DNA of 42,788 bases from Hyphomicrobiales bacterium (GTDB lineage Bacteria > Pseudomonadota > Alphaproteobacteria > Rhizobiales > Rhizobiaceae), in assembly GCA_002709005.1 (NCBI GenBank), contig PAPH01000064.1:1-42788 (forward strand), given 5' to 3'. Of this stretch, positions 19,765-27,676 are shown piece after piece. The notes under the pieces are model-generated. The model was given only the letters and a program-made list of their open reading frames with translations, was not told the origin of the DNA and searched no databases. The translations under genes and the position numbers were made by a program. Each line of letters begins with the position of its first letter. Within the stretch, counting starts at the first letter, position 1.

Positions 19765-20745
19765 ATGAATAACGCTGATGAAAGCGGGACTGAAAGACAG
19801 TCGATGACCCCGGAGCGCAGCGAGCCGCAATTCATCGATGACGAGCGGGGCGGTGTAACGACCTCCTACGGTCCCTTCATGCTGAAATCGGCGTTTCAGC
19901 CCATCTTCAGCCAGAGCGATTCCGGACAACTCACCATCAGGGCCTTCGAAGCCCTCATTCGCCCGTTCCGTGCCGGGAGGCCCGTGTCTCCCGGGCAGTT
20001 TTTCCCCGCGGTCGAGGCGGAGGACGCCCATTTCATCGACCGGCTGTGCCGCGATCTTCACCTGCGCAACATGGGCCGGCTCGGCCGTCACAGCGCGCGG
20101 CTCTTCCTCAACTTCAATCCGTCCCTCTATGGCGGCAAGATCGACTTCGGCAACGAGGTCGCCGGCATCGTGGCCCTTTGCAACGAGCTCGGCCTCTCGC
20201 CGGGGCGCATCGTCTGCGAGATCACGGAACAGGGCAGCGACGAACACACGCTCGCGGACATGGTGGCGAAACTGCGCGGCTCCCGCTTCAAGATCGCGGT
20301 GGACGATTACGGCGCCGAGGAATCGGACCTCCATCGTGTCGACCGGCTCCGTCCCGACGTGGTGAAGTTGGATGCCGCCTGGGTCCGCAGATACTCCGAA
20401 ACCTCGGCCGGTCGACTGCTGCTGCGTCAGCTCGTCGAGCGGTTCAGGGAACGCGGCATCACCAGCCTCTTCGAAGGGCTGGAGGAAGAGTTCCAGGTCA
20501 GCTTCTGCCGCGAAATCGGCGTCGATCTGCTTCAGGGTTTCGTTCTCGCCAGACCCGAGATCTTCCCGACTTCCTTCAACATCCGCTTTCCCGAGAGTTC
20601 GGAAGCAGAGACGCCCCAGGCCCCATCGCCAACCTCGGACGTCGTGCGACAGGCTCCTCCCCAGGAGCCCCGTGCAGAAGAACCGCGCAAACCGGAACCG
20701 GTTCAGCCCCGTCGAACGGTACCCTTCGGGCGCCGCGGACGGTGA
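19765..20745 (+). CDS. EAL-domain cyclic-di-GMP phosphodiesterase
   Basis: A 326-residue stand-alone EAL protein. Catalytic elements look intact: FEALIRP with E62 (the EAL motif), FLNFNPS (asparagine), CEITEQ (metal glutamate), KIAVDDYGAEESDL (the DDFG loop as DDYG), VKLDAAWV (lysine), and EGLEEE. Hydrolysis of c-di-GMP to pGpG is therefore plausible. There is no GGDEF domain, signal peptide or membrane segment. Residues about 275-326 are a proline-rich basic tail of unknown use. The start is uncertain: 19765 is chosen (RBS-like AAGGG), with ATG 19804 an alternative. It stands alone, divergent from aatA. Confidence 0.85.
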   Translation: MNNADESGTERQSMTPERSEPQFIDDERGGVTTSYGPFMLKSAFQPIFSQSDSGQLTIRAFEALIRPFRAGRPVSPGQFFPAVEAEDAHFIDRLCRDLHLRNMGRLGRHSARLFLNFNPSLYGGKIDFGNEVAGIVALCNELGLSPGRIVCEITEQGSDEHTLADMVAKLRGSRFKIAVDDYGAEESDLHRVDRLRPDVVKLDAAWVRRYSETSAGRLLLRQLVERFRERGITSLFEGLEEEFQVSFCREIGVDLLQGFVLARPEIFPTSFNIRFPESSEAETPQAPSPTSDVVRQAPPQEPRAEEPRKPEPVQPRRTVPFGRRGR

Positions 20746-20876
20746 TGTTCACGAAGGTTAACAAGCCGACACAATCCGGTCACGATAATACTCCGCACCA
20801 GCCATAATCTGGTCCGAATGAGGTCCGTTTTTCCCGTTTCTTTGTTCCCGGGGCCAAACTGGATGGGAACAGAAAC

Positions 20877-23195
20877 ATGCTGGAAGACGATGATTTCCTG
20901 CTCGCCTCGCCTCCCCGGGTGGCGAGATCCCGCATGACCAGATTTGCAGCGCTCGCCATGGTGGCGTGCTGCGCGATATTCGTCCTGATGATCACGGGCG
21001 CCAGAGCCGAAACCCGGCTGGCCGGGCTTGTCCGGCCGAACGACGTGAACTCCGGTTCGCTGCTTCTGCCCTCGAAGGAACCGGGCTTCTTCGTCGAGGC
21101 ACCGCGCCTGAAGACCGACGTCACCATCGATGTCGACGGGCCGATCCTGCGTGCCAAGGTCACCCAGCGCTTCGAAAACCCGACCGAAGGATGGGTTGAG
21201 GGAACCTATGTATTCCCCCTTCCCGAGGATTCGGCCGTGGACCGGTTGAAGATGCAAATCGGCGAACGGCTGATCGAAGGCAAGATCGAACCGCGCGCCA
21301 AGGCCCGCGAGATCTACGAGCAAGCCAAGGCCAAAGGACAGAAGACCGCACTTCTCGAACAGCAGCGGCCGAACATCTTCACCAATCAGGTCGCCAATAT
21401 CGGTCCCGGCGAAACGGTCGTGGTGCAGATCGAATACCAGGAAACCGTCCACATGAGCGACGGTGCCTTCTCGTTCCGCTTTCCCATGGTCGTCGCGCCC
21501 CGCTACAATCCCGATCCTATCGTCCAGACCGTGGACTTCGCCGGAGGCCGTGGTTTCGCCGTGACCAATCCCGTGCCCGATCGCGAGAAGATCGGGGCAC
21601 CCGTTCTCGATCCGCGGGAAAACGCCAAGATCAATCCGGTCAGCCTGACGATCAATCTCGCGGCAGGTTTCCCGATCGGCGAGGTCAAGACGCCTTATCA
21701 CGAGATGTCCGAGAGCGATCATGCCGATGGCAGCCGCACCTACAGGCTGAAGGCCGACACGGTTCCCGCCGATCGTGATTTCGCGATGGAATGGACATCG
21801 GCATCGGGAGCCACCCCGTCCGCCGGTCTGTTCCGCCAGGTTGTCGACGGCAAGACCTATCTGATGGCCTTTCTCACGCCGCCCTCGGCGGAGGGGGCTG
21901 AAAGGCCCCCGCGTGAAGTCATCTTCGTGATCGACAATTCCGGGTCGATGGCCGGTGAATCGATCCGTCAGGCGCGTGAGGCGCTCGCGCTCGCAATCTC
22001 GCGACTGTCCTCCCGTGACCGCTTCAACGTCATCCGTTTCGACGACACTTTCGACAGCTTCTTCTCCGGTCTCGTCCCCGCCACGCCCGATCGCCGGGAA
22101 CAGGCGATCGCCCGTGTGAGGAAACTGGACGCCGAGGGTGGCACCGAGATGCTTCCTGCGCTGAAGGCGGCGCTCGAGGATCAGGGAAAGATGGCCGACG
22201 GCGCACTGCGTCAGGTGATCTTCCTCACCGACGGAGCGATTGGCAATGAAAGCCAACTCTTCGAAACGATCGCCCGCGACCGCGGCCAGGCCCGCCTGTT
22301 TACAGTGGGCATCGGCTCTGCACCCAACTCCTTCTTCATGTCGCGCGCCGCCGAGATCGGCCGGGGCACGTTCACCCACGTCGGCAGCGAAACCGAGCTT
22401 GGCGAGAAGATGAAAGCGCTGTTTTCCAAGCTGGAAAACCCAGCCATGCGCGACGTGGCGGCAAGCTTCGACGGCGGCATTTCCGGCGACATCGCGCCGG
22501 ACCCGATCCCCGATCTCTATTACGGTGAACCGGTGGTGCTGACGGCAAGCCTGCCCGGAGACATCACCGAGGGCGCCATTCGCCTGACCGGCGAAATCGC
22601 CGGCCAACCCTGGCGCGCCGAGCTTCCGCTCGATCACGCAGCCGCGGCAGAGGGGATCGGCAAATTATGGGCGCGGCGGGCTATCGCCGATCTCGAGATC
22701 GAGCGTTTCTCCGCGTCCGATCCCGAGGCGCTCGACAGGAAGATCGAAGCGCTTGCGCTCGACCACCACCTTGTCAGCCGGTTGACGAGCCTGGTGGCAG
22801 TGGACGTCACCCCCTCGCGTCCCAACGACGAGGCTTTGGGGAGCGCCAAGCTGCCGCTCAACCTGCCTGCGGGCTGGGACTTCGACGCCGTCTTCGGCGA
22901 AGCGCCGGGGGCACAGCCCTCTCCGCCTCTGCAGAAGGCGCAGGGCGGCGCCGTTCAGCGCATGGCAATGGCCGATACCCGGATGATCGCGGCCGCCCCC
23001 TCGCCCGAAGCGGCGGAAATGACGGCCGCCAGTGCCAGCCTCACTACCGGCGTGGTCCTGCCGCAGACGGCGACGCTGGCGAAGCGCGACATGATGATCG
23101 GGCTTCTGATAATCCTGTTCGCCGCCATGCTGTTCGTGGCGACGCGCATGCTCTGGGGCACCTATGCGCCAGACACCGACTCCCGGCGGCGCTGA
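20877..23195 (+). CDS. VIT/vWA-domain sortase target protein (LPQTA signal)
   Basis: A 772-residue envelope protein matching the marine proteobacterial sortase target family (TIGR03788). A membrane/signal segment lies at about residues 20-42 (ALAMVACCAIFVLMITGARAE). A VIT domain spans about 75-190 (VTQRFENPTEGWVEGTYVFPLP, EIYEQAKAKG). A von Willebrand A domain begins near 345 with an intact MIDAS, DNSGS in REVIFVIDNSGSM. The C-terminus is a sorting signal: LPQTA from residue 728, a hydrophobic stretch IGLLIILFAAMLFVAT, then an arginine-rich tail. The dedicated sortase follows 2 bases after the stop, so the two genes are co-transcribed. It probably becomes anchored at the membrane or envelope; its partner is unknown. 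Confidence 0.93.
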   Translation: MLEDDDFLLASPPRVARSRMTRFAALAMVACCAIFVLMITGARAETRLAGLVRPNDVNSGSLLLPSKEPGFFVEAPRLKTDVTIDVDGPILRAKVTQRFENPTEGWVEGTYVFPLPEDSAVDRLKMQIGERLIEGKIEPRAKAREIYEQAKAKGQKTALLEQQRPNIFTNQVANIGPGETVVVQIEYQETVHMSDGAFSFRFPMVVAPRYNPDPIVQTVDFAGGRGFAVTNPVPDREKIGAPVLDPRENAKINPVSLTINLAAGFPIGEVKTPYHEMSESDHADGSRTYRLKADTVPADRDFAMEWTSASGATPSAGLFRQVVDGKTYLMAFLTPPSAEGAERPPREVIFVIDNSGSMAGESIRQAREALALAISRLSSRDRFNVIRFDDTFDSFFSGLVPATPDRREQAIARVRKLDAEGGTEMLPALKAALEDQGKMADGALRQVIFLTDGAIGNESQLFETIARDRGQARLFTVGIGSAPNSFFMSRAAEIGRGTFTHVGSETELGEKMKALFSKLENPAMRDVAASFDGGISGDIAPDPIPDLYYGEPVVLTASLPGDITEGAIRLTGEIAGQPWRAELPLDHAAAAEGIGKLWARRAIADLEIERFSASDPEALDRKIEALALDHHLVSRLTSLVAVDVTPSRPNDEALGSAKLPLNLPAGWDFDAVFGEAPGAQPSPPLQKAQGGAVQRMAMADTRMIAAAPSPEAAEMTAASASLTTGVVLPQTATLAKRDMMIGLLIILFAAMLFVATRMLWGTYAPDTDSRRR

Positions 23196-23197
23196 CC

Positions 23198-23932
23198 ATG
23201 CCGCGTACACGCGTTGCCGGGGGTAACCCGGCGGGCCCGTCCCGGGTCCGCCGGTCCCTTGCTCTTGTGGCGCCGGCCTGGGTCAGTCGGCCCTTCGCCC
23301 TTGCTATCATCCTCATCGCGCTGGCCGGATTCGTGCTCGTCTGCAAGGGACTCTATGTCCATGCCAAGGCGATGCTCGGCCAGCACCTGCTCGAAACAAG
23401 TTTCGCCCGCGGCATCGGCGCGGAGACGGCCGCGCGCCCCTGGCCCTGGGCCGATTTCACCACCGAGGCGCGCCTGACCGCCCGGCGGCTCGGACGCAGC
23501 GAGATCGTGCTGTCGGACGCCGGTGGCGAGGCGCTCGCTTTCGGCCCCGCGCTGCTGGGAGGCACCGCCCGGCCTGGCGACGAGGGAACCGCGGTCATCG
23601 CGGCACACAGGGATACCCATTTCCGCTGGCTGCGCGACATCCGTCCCGGCGATCTCCTCGATGTCGCCTTGCGCGACGGCGGCGCGGCAACCTTCGTGGT
23701 GCGCGAAGCGCGCATCGCCCGCGCGGATGCGAGCGGCATCGACCCCGACAGGCCGGGGCGCTGGATCGCGCTCGCGACCTGCTGGCCGTTCGATGCGGCC
23801 GAACGCGGCCCGTTGCGCTACATCGTCGAAGCCGAACTGGCGGATGAAACAGCCGCCACCACCGAAGTGGCCGTAATTGGCTCTCCCGGCACGCCGACGA
23901 ACGGCATCCAGCCATCCGTGGCGCTGCGCTGA
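23198..23932 (+). CDS. Class GN (marine proteobacterial) sortase
   Basis: A 244-residue sortase of the Gram-negative class (TIGR03784). An N-terminal membrane anchor covers about residues 32-52 (PFALAIILIALAGFVLVCKGL). The catalytic triad is visible: H137 in AAHRDTHF, C195 in LATCWPF and R207 in GPLRYIVEAE. It should cut the LPQTA signal of the VIT/vWA protein encoded immediately upstream and transfer it to an unknown nucleophile. The gene starts 2 bases after the target stop. No other obvious target with an LPxTG-like tail is seen in the window, in line with the one-sortase, one-substrate pattern of this class. Confidence 0.93.
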   Translation: MPRTRVAGGNPAGPSRVRRSLALVAPAWVSRPFALAIILIALAGFVLVCKGLYVHAKAMLGQHLLETSFARGIGAETAARPWPWADFTTEARLTARRLGRSEIVLSDAGGEALAFGPALLGGTARPGDEGTAVIAAHRDTHFRWLRDIRPGDLLDVALRDGGAATFVVREARIARADASGIDPDRPGRWIALATCWPFDAAERGPLRYIVEAELADETAATTEVAVIGSPGTPTNGIQPSVALR

Positions 23933-24014
23933 TCGGCCTTGGCCCGCCGCGCCACCTTTATTCGGCCGGCAAACGCCCTAGTTCATCCTGAAAGAACACG
24001 ACAGGGAGATTCCC

Positions 24015-25175
24015 ATGCCGGCTATGACGACCGCCCTTCGCACCACCGCCCTGACGGCTCTGCTTTCGACGACAAGCGTAGCCATTTCCGCTCCTTTGCC
24101 GGACGGCGACATCATCGCCACCGAGCTCGGCTCGCTTTCCGTCGAGACCCTGACGCAGGATCTGGTTCATCCTTGGGCGGTCGAGGATATGGGCGATGGC
24201 GGCCTGCTCGTCACCGAGAGACCGGGCCGCCTGAGGATCTTCCGCGAGGGTGAATTGTCCGAGCCGGTGGACGGCGTTCCGGAAGTTGCAACGAGCGGCC
24301 AGGGCGGCCTTCTCGACGTGGCCCTCGCATCCGATTTCGCCGAGAGCCGCATCATATTCCTCAGCTACTCGAAGCCCGGCGAAGGCGGCGCAGGCACGGC
24401 GATCATGCGCGCGCGCCTGTCGGACGACGGAACGCGGCTGGAAGAGGCCGAGGATATCTTCCAGATGAACCGGTTCACCAATTCCGGCCATCATTTCGGC
24501 TCCCGTATCGTCGTAGCCGATGACGGCACGCTGTTCTTCACGATCGGCGAACGCGGCGAAGGCGACCGCGCGCAGGATCCCTCCGACCACGCGGGCTCGG
24601 TTCTCAGGATCAACGCGGACGGCTCGGTTCCCCACGACAATCCCCATGCGGACGGTTCGGACGGCTGGCAGCCGGAGATCTGGTCGATCGGCCACCGCAA
24701 TCCGCAGGGTGCCGACATCGATCCCGAAAGCGGGACCCTCTATGTGGTCGAGCATGGCGCCAAGGGAGGAGACGAGGTCAACATTCCTGAAGCCGGCAAG
24801 AACTACGGCTGGCCGGAAATCTCCTACGGCGTTCACTACTCCGGCGCGAAGATCGGACAGGGCAACGCCGCCGAAGGCTACGAACAGCCCCTCCACTATT
24901 GGGACCCCTCGATCGCGCCCGGCGGCATGGTGGTCTATCGCGGCGACGAGTTTCCCGACTGGAACGGCGATCTCCTCGTGACCGCGCTGAAGTTCAAGCT
25001 GCTCGTCCGCCTCGACGTCGATCCGGAGACCGGAAACGTCACAGGGGAAGAACGGCTTCTGGAAAATCGCTACGGTCGCTTGCGCGACATTCAGATCGCC
25101 AGCGATGGATCCCTGCTGCTCGTCACCGACGAGGACGAGGGCCGTCTTCTGCGCCTGACACGCGACCAGGACTAG
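24015..25175 (+). CDS. PQQ-dependent aldose sugar dehydrogenase (YliI/GSDH-like)
   Basis: A 386-residue soluble quinoprotein. A Sec signal peptide covers about residues 1-26. The mature part is a six-bladed beta-propeller of the GSDH family: LVHPWAVEDMGDGGLLVTERPGRL (N-terminal blade with the conserved H-P-W), GQGGLLDVALASDF, NSGHHFGSRIVVADDGTLFFTIGERG (catalytic histidine region), WSIGHRNPQGADIDP, and EHGAKGGDEVN. It oxidises aldose sugars in the periplasm, passing electrons to quinone. Whether the host makes PQQ cannot be told here. It stands alone after the sortase gene, with AGGGAGA before the ATG. Confidence 0.92.
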   Translation: MPAMTTALRTTALTALLSTTSVAISAPLPDGDIIATELGSLSVETLTQDLVHPWAVEDMGDGGLLVTERPGRLRIFREGELSEPVDGVPEVATSGQGGLLDVALASDFAESRIIFLSYSKPGEGGAGTAIMRARLSDDGTRLEEAEDIFQMNRFTNSGHHFGSRIVVADDGTLFFTIGERGEGDRAQDPSDHAGSVLRINADGSVPHDNPHADGSDGWQPEIWSIGHRNPQGADIDPESGTLYVVEHGAKGGDEVNIPEAGKNYGWPEISYGVHYSGAKIGQGNAAEGYEQPLHYWDPSIAPGGMVVYRGDEFPDWNGDLLVTALKFKLLVRLDVDPETGNVTGEERLLENRYGRLRDIQIASDGSLLLVTDEDEGRLLRLTRDQD

Positions 25176-25202
25176 GTCGCCCGTGAAGCACGCCGTTCCA
25201 GC

Positions 25203-25220
25203 TTTCGCCCCGGGGCGAAA
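25203..25220. repeat. Perfect 18-base palindrome, copy 1
   Basis: TTTCGCCCC is followed directly by its reverse complement GGGGCGAAA. It lies 27 bases after the sugar dehydrogenase stop. No T run follows, so it is a poor terminator. A related imperfect copy lies at 25327-25344, and both are followed by CCG. Confidence 0.6.
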
Positions 25221-25326
25221 CCGGCGGGTTTGAGCAGCCGGATGGCCTGCTGGAGCAATATCGGTTTTGACGGAATCGGCAAATCGAAACGCGTAACCGA
25301 GTTCAGGCGCCTGCCGGAACTGGCCG

Positions 25327-25344
25327 TTTACGCCTAGGGCGAAA
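25327..25344. repeat. Imperfect palindrome, copy 2 of 25203-25220
   Basis: TTTACGCCTAGGGCGAAA shares the right arm GGGCGAAACCG with copy 1 (16 of 21 positions equal when the flanking CCG is included) and is itself nearly palindromic. The two copies are 124 bases apart and bracket a stretch with a further short palindrome, CAGGCGCCTG (around 25306). This may be a remnant of an interspersed palindromic element. Confidence 0.4.
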
Positions 25345-25417
25345 CCGTCTAGAGGCTTTGCTCGATCAGGCGTTTTCCGCTGCCCCCCACATCGTGCTCT
25401 CCCGAGGCCTTCTGTCC

Positions 25418-26320
25418 ATGTCCCGCGCCGCAGCCAATCTCGTCCTCCTTCTTGCCGGTGCGATATGGGGCATGGGCTTTGTCGCCCAGTCTACGGCGAT
25501 GGAGGCGGTCGGTCCGCTGATCTTCATCGGCCTGCGCTTCCTGGTGGCCGCGGTCTTCATCGCCCCCTTTGCATGGTTCGAGGCGCGCAAGGCCCCCGCT
25601 CCGCTCAAGGCAGGCGACATGACGGGCTTTGTCGTCATCGGTCTCGCCCTCTTCGCCAGCATTGTTCTGCAGCAATACGGCCTGACGATCACCAGCGTCA
25701 CCAATTCCGGGTTTCTGACCGGGCTCTATGTGGTGATGGTGCCGATCCTGTCGTTTCTTGTTCTGCGGATCTCCCCGCATCCTCTTGTCTGGCCGGCGGT
25801 CGTCATGGCGTTCAGCGGCATCTGGCTGCTCGCGGGCGGCGATCTGATCGCCCTCAACGCCGGCGACATGCTGACGATAGCCTGCGCCCTCGGCTGGTCG
25901 ATCCAGGTTCTTCTCATCGGCCGATACAGCGCGCAAAGCGGCCGGCCGATCGCCCTGTCGCTGGTGCAGTTCGCGATCTGCGCCGCCCTCGGCCTCTCAA
26001 GCGCGCTGGTGTTCGAGGACATCGCCGTTGCCAGCATTACGGCCGCCTTGCCGGAAATCCTCTTTGCCGGGATATTCGCCAGCGGGATCGCCTTTACCCT
26101 GCAGGTCGTCGGTCAGCGTTACACGACGGCACCGCAGGCGGCGATCTTCCTGTCGACCGAGGCGATTTTCGCGGCGATCTTCGGCGCGATCCTTCTCGGC
26201 GAGCGCATCCCACCGGTCGGCTATCTCGGCGGCGCCATGATTTTCGCAGCCATACTGCTGGTCGAAGTGGGACCGATCTACCTGCGCCGCAGAAGCGCCG
26301 GTCAAATCAAGGAATCCTGA
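25418..26320 (+). CDS. EamA-family (DMT) transporter
   Basis: A 300-residue inner-membrane protein with about ten hydrophobic helices in two EamA repeats. The first opens LVLLLAGAIWGMGFVAQ, and the second has GDMLTIACALGWSIQVLLIGRY. The last helices carry the hallmark ISTEAIFAAIFGAILLGERIPP-like block (SVAIFLSTEA region, GERIPPVGYLGGAMIFAAILL). Such proteins usually export amino acids, metabolites or drugs; the substrate cannot be read from sequence. The ATG at 25418 is preferred, with a TTG at 25358 preceded by GAGG possible but giving an unusual N-terminus. It is alone on its transcript as far as can be seen. Confidence 0.9.
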   Translation: MSRAAANLVLLLAGAIWGMGFVAQSTAMEAVGPLIFIGLRFLVAAVFIAPFAWFEARKAPAPLKAGDMTGFVVIGLALFASIVLQQYGLTITSVTNSGFLTGLYVVMVPILSFLVLRISPHPLVWPAVVMAFSGIWLLAGGDLIALNAGDMLTIACALGWSIQVLLIGRYSAQSGRPIALSLVQFAICAALGLSSALVFEDIAVASITAALPEILFAGIFASGIAFTLQVVGQRYTTAPQAAIFLSTEAIFAAIFGAILLGERIPPVGYLGGAMIFAAILLVEVGPIYLRRRSAGQIKES

Positions 26321-26637
26321 CAGTCCCGAAACCGGATGACTGTTCTACACCAAAGTTTCACTTGCCAATTTGGAACAAAACAAGCATCCTCACCTTGTTC
26401 GGGCATTTTGCGAACATGGGAAGACCATAATATGCGCACCGGGAACGCATAATATACTCGGGCGGATGCGGCAGACGGAAATTCCCATGGGTTTTCGTAG
26501 CGAGGCTCCGCAACAATCAGGACCTTTCCTCACAATTCAAGAACTGCCTGCCAAACCCCCGCGTGAATGCGGGACTGTAATGGGAATAAATCCGGCAAGA
26601 CTTGTGGGAACAGCCGGAAATTCGAGGACCTGATCGC
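26321..26637 (+). other. Long cspA upstream region with two CATAATAT repeats
   Basis: This 317-base gap has no gene I can support. It contains two identical CATAATAT boxes (26426-26433 and 26448-26455), exactly 22 bases apart, either of which could be a -10 element (TAATAT). Transcription from there would give a leader of roughly 175-200 bases before cspA, a length typical of cold-shock mRNAs whose leaders refold with temperature. Confidence 0.45.
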
Positions 26638-26853
26638 ATGGCCGAAATGGGCACAGTAAAATTCTTCAATTCTGAAAAGGGCTACGGCTTCATCAAGCCG
26701 GATTCGGGCGGCGCGGACATTTTCGTCCATATCTCTGCCGTTCAGGCATCCGGCCTGCCTGGGCTGACCGAGAACCAGAAAGTGAGCTACGAAACCGAAC
26801 CGGATCGTCGCGGCAAAGGCCCGAAGGCCGTCAATCTGACCGTCGTCGCCTAA
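26638..26853 (+). CDS. cspA: Cold-shock protein, CspA family
   Basis: A 71-residue single cold-shock domain, an OB fold that binds single-stranded RNA and DNA. RNP1 is KGYGFIKP and RNP2 is DIFVHIS; MGTVKFFNSEKGYGFI is the classic opening. It keeps mRNA unfolded at low temperature or in stationary phase. The start at 26638 has GAGGA upstream, giving MAEMGTVKFF. The long upstream leader suggests post-transcriptional control. A double hairpin follows the gene. Confidence 0.96.
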   Translation: MAEMGTVKFFNSEKGYGFIKPDSGGADIFVHISAVQASGLPGLTENQKVSYETEPDRRGKGPKAVNLTVVA

Positions 26854-26882
26854 CCGACTGTCATTGCCTTTATGCTTTTTGC

Positions 26883-26941
26883 GCGGCCCGTTGCCGGGCC
26901 GCCAGTTCACTTTTTTGACCCGGCCTAGCGCCGGGCTTTTT
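26883..26941 (+). terminator. Tandem hairpins ending the cspA transcript
   Basis: A first hairpin, GCGGCCCG-TTGC-CGGGCCGC (26883-26902), is followed by T6 at 26911-26916. A second, CCCGGC (26919-26924) with GCCGGG (26930-26935), is followed directly by C and TTTTT (26937-26941). The second is a standard intrinsic terminator. Confidence 0.8.
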
Positions 26942-27056
26942 GTTTTCAGAGGTTTCCGTCCTCCCCTTCGTGGAGGTGATGGGCAAAAGGGAACGCATCG
27001 TGGGCAGAAACGTTTTGGTATCAAAACCGTAAACCGACCATGCACCGCCTGCGCAG

Positions 27057-27085
27057 TTCAGGGCGCCATTCAGGTTCGGTTCAGG
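27057..27085 (+). promoter_or_regulatory. Triple TTCAGG repeat upstream of the BA14K gene
   Basis: TTCAGG occurs at 27057-27062, 27069-27074 and 27080-27085, spaced 12 and 11 bases, about one helical turn. Regular direct repeats like these usually bind tandem response-regulator dimers and activate the following gene. The regulator is unknown. Confidence 0.45.
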
Positions 27086-27173
27086 TGGAGCTGAATAAGC
27101 TCCGGATCATAAGACAAGCCCCGGCGATCCGCCGGGTACAAGACAGAACGTATCCCACAGGAGGATAGGCAAG

Positions 27174-27614
27174 ATGAAACGCTTCGGAAAATTCCTCGCA
27201 CTGCTGGCCGTCTCGGCCTCGACCATCGTCGCACTTCCCGCAGCCCCGGCATTCGCCGGAGGTGAGGGTATCCCCTACGCCAATAACCCGCAGCGCCACA
27301 ATGGCGGCAACGTATGGCGCCACCGCGACGGCCGGAATTGGCATAACCGCCACCACAATCGCCGTTACTATGGTCACTATCGCGATCGTGATCGCGGCAA
27401 TTCCGCCGCGGCCTTGGGTCTCGGCCTCGCGATCGGCGCCGTGACGGCCGGTGCGATCGCCTCGAGCCGCGCCCCGTCCTACTCCGGTGGCAGCCTCGAG
27501 CCGTGGACCCGCGACTGGTATCGCTATTGCGACAACAGGTACCGCAGCTTCAACCCGGATACCGGCACCTATCGCGGCTTCGACGGTCGTGACCATTTCT
27601 GCCGCGCTCCGTAG
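27174..27614 (+). CDS. BA14K-family protein
   Basis: A 146-residue exported protein. A Sec signal peptide ends near residue 28 (FLALLAVSASTIVALPAAPAFA). The middle is rich in H, R, N and Y. A glycine-rich hydrophobic segment (LGLGLAIGAVTAGAIA) lies near 82-97. The C-terminal block WYRYCDNRYRSFNPDTGTYRGF with a closing HFC is the BA14K signature with its two cysteines. In Brucella the BA14K protein is an immunoreactive lectin-like envelope protein; function in other rhizobia is unclear. AGGAGGATAG gives a strong ribosome-binding site, and the gene ends in a strong terminator. Confidence 0.9.
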   Translation: MKRFGKFLALLAVSASTIVALPAAPAFAGGEGIPYANNPQRHNGGNVWRHRDGRNWHNRHHNRRYYGHYRDRDRGNSAAALGLGLAIGAVTAGAIASSRAPSYSGGSLEPWTRDWYRYCDNRYRSFNPDTGTYRGFDGRDHFCRAP

Positions 27615-27638
27615 GATCGAGCTCAGCAACTATACGAG

Positions 27639-27668
27639 AGCCCCGGCTAACGCCGGGGCTTTTCTTTT
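27639..27668 (+). terminator. Terminator of the BA14K gene
   Basis: AGCCCCGGC (27639-27647) pairs with GCCGGGGCT (27652-27660) around the loop TAAC, followed by TTTTCTTTT. It also separates this gene from the convergent MBL hydrolase gene. Confidence 0.88.
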
Positions 27669-27676
27669 GCGGGAAT

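Noticed and set aside
20703..22637. A 644-codon open frame opposite the VIT/vWA gene
   Set aside because: Same cause: a compositional shadow of a recognised gene.
27050..27090. A second LexA box suggested by GTTC repeats near the BA14K gene
   Set aside because: The GTTC copies are not spaced by 7 bases.
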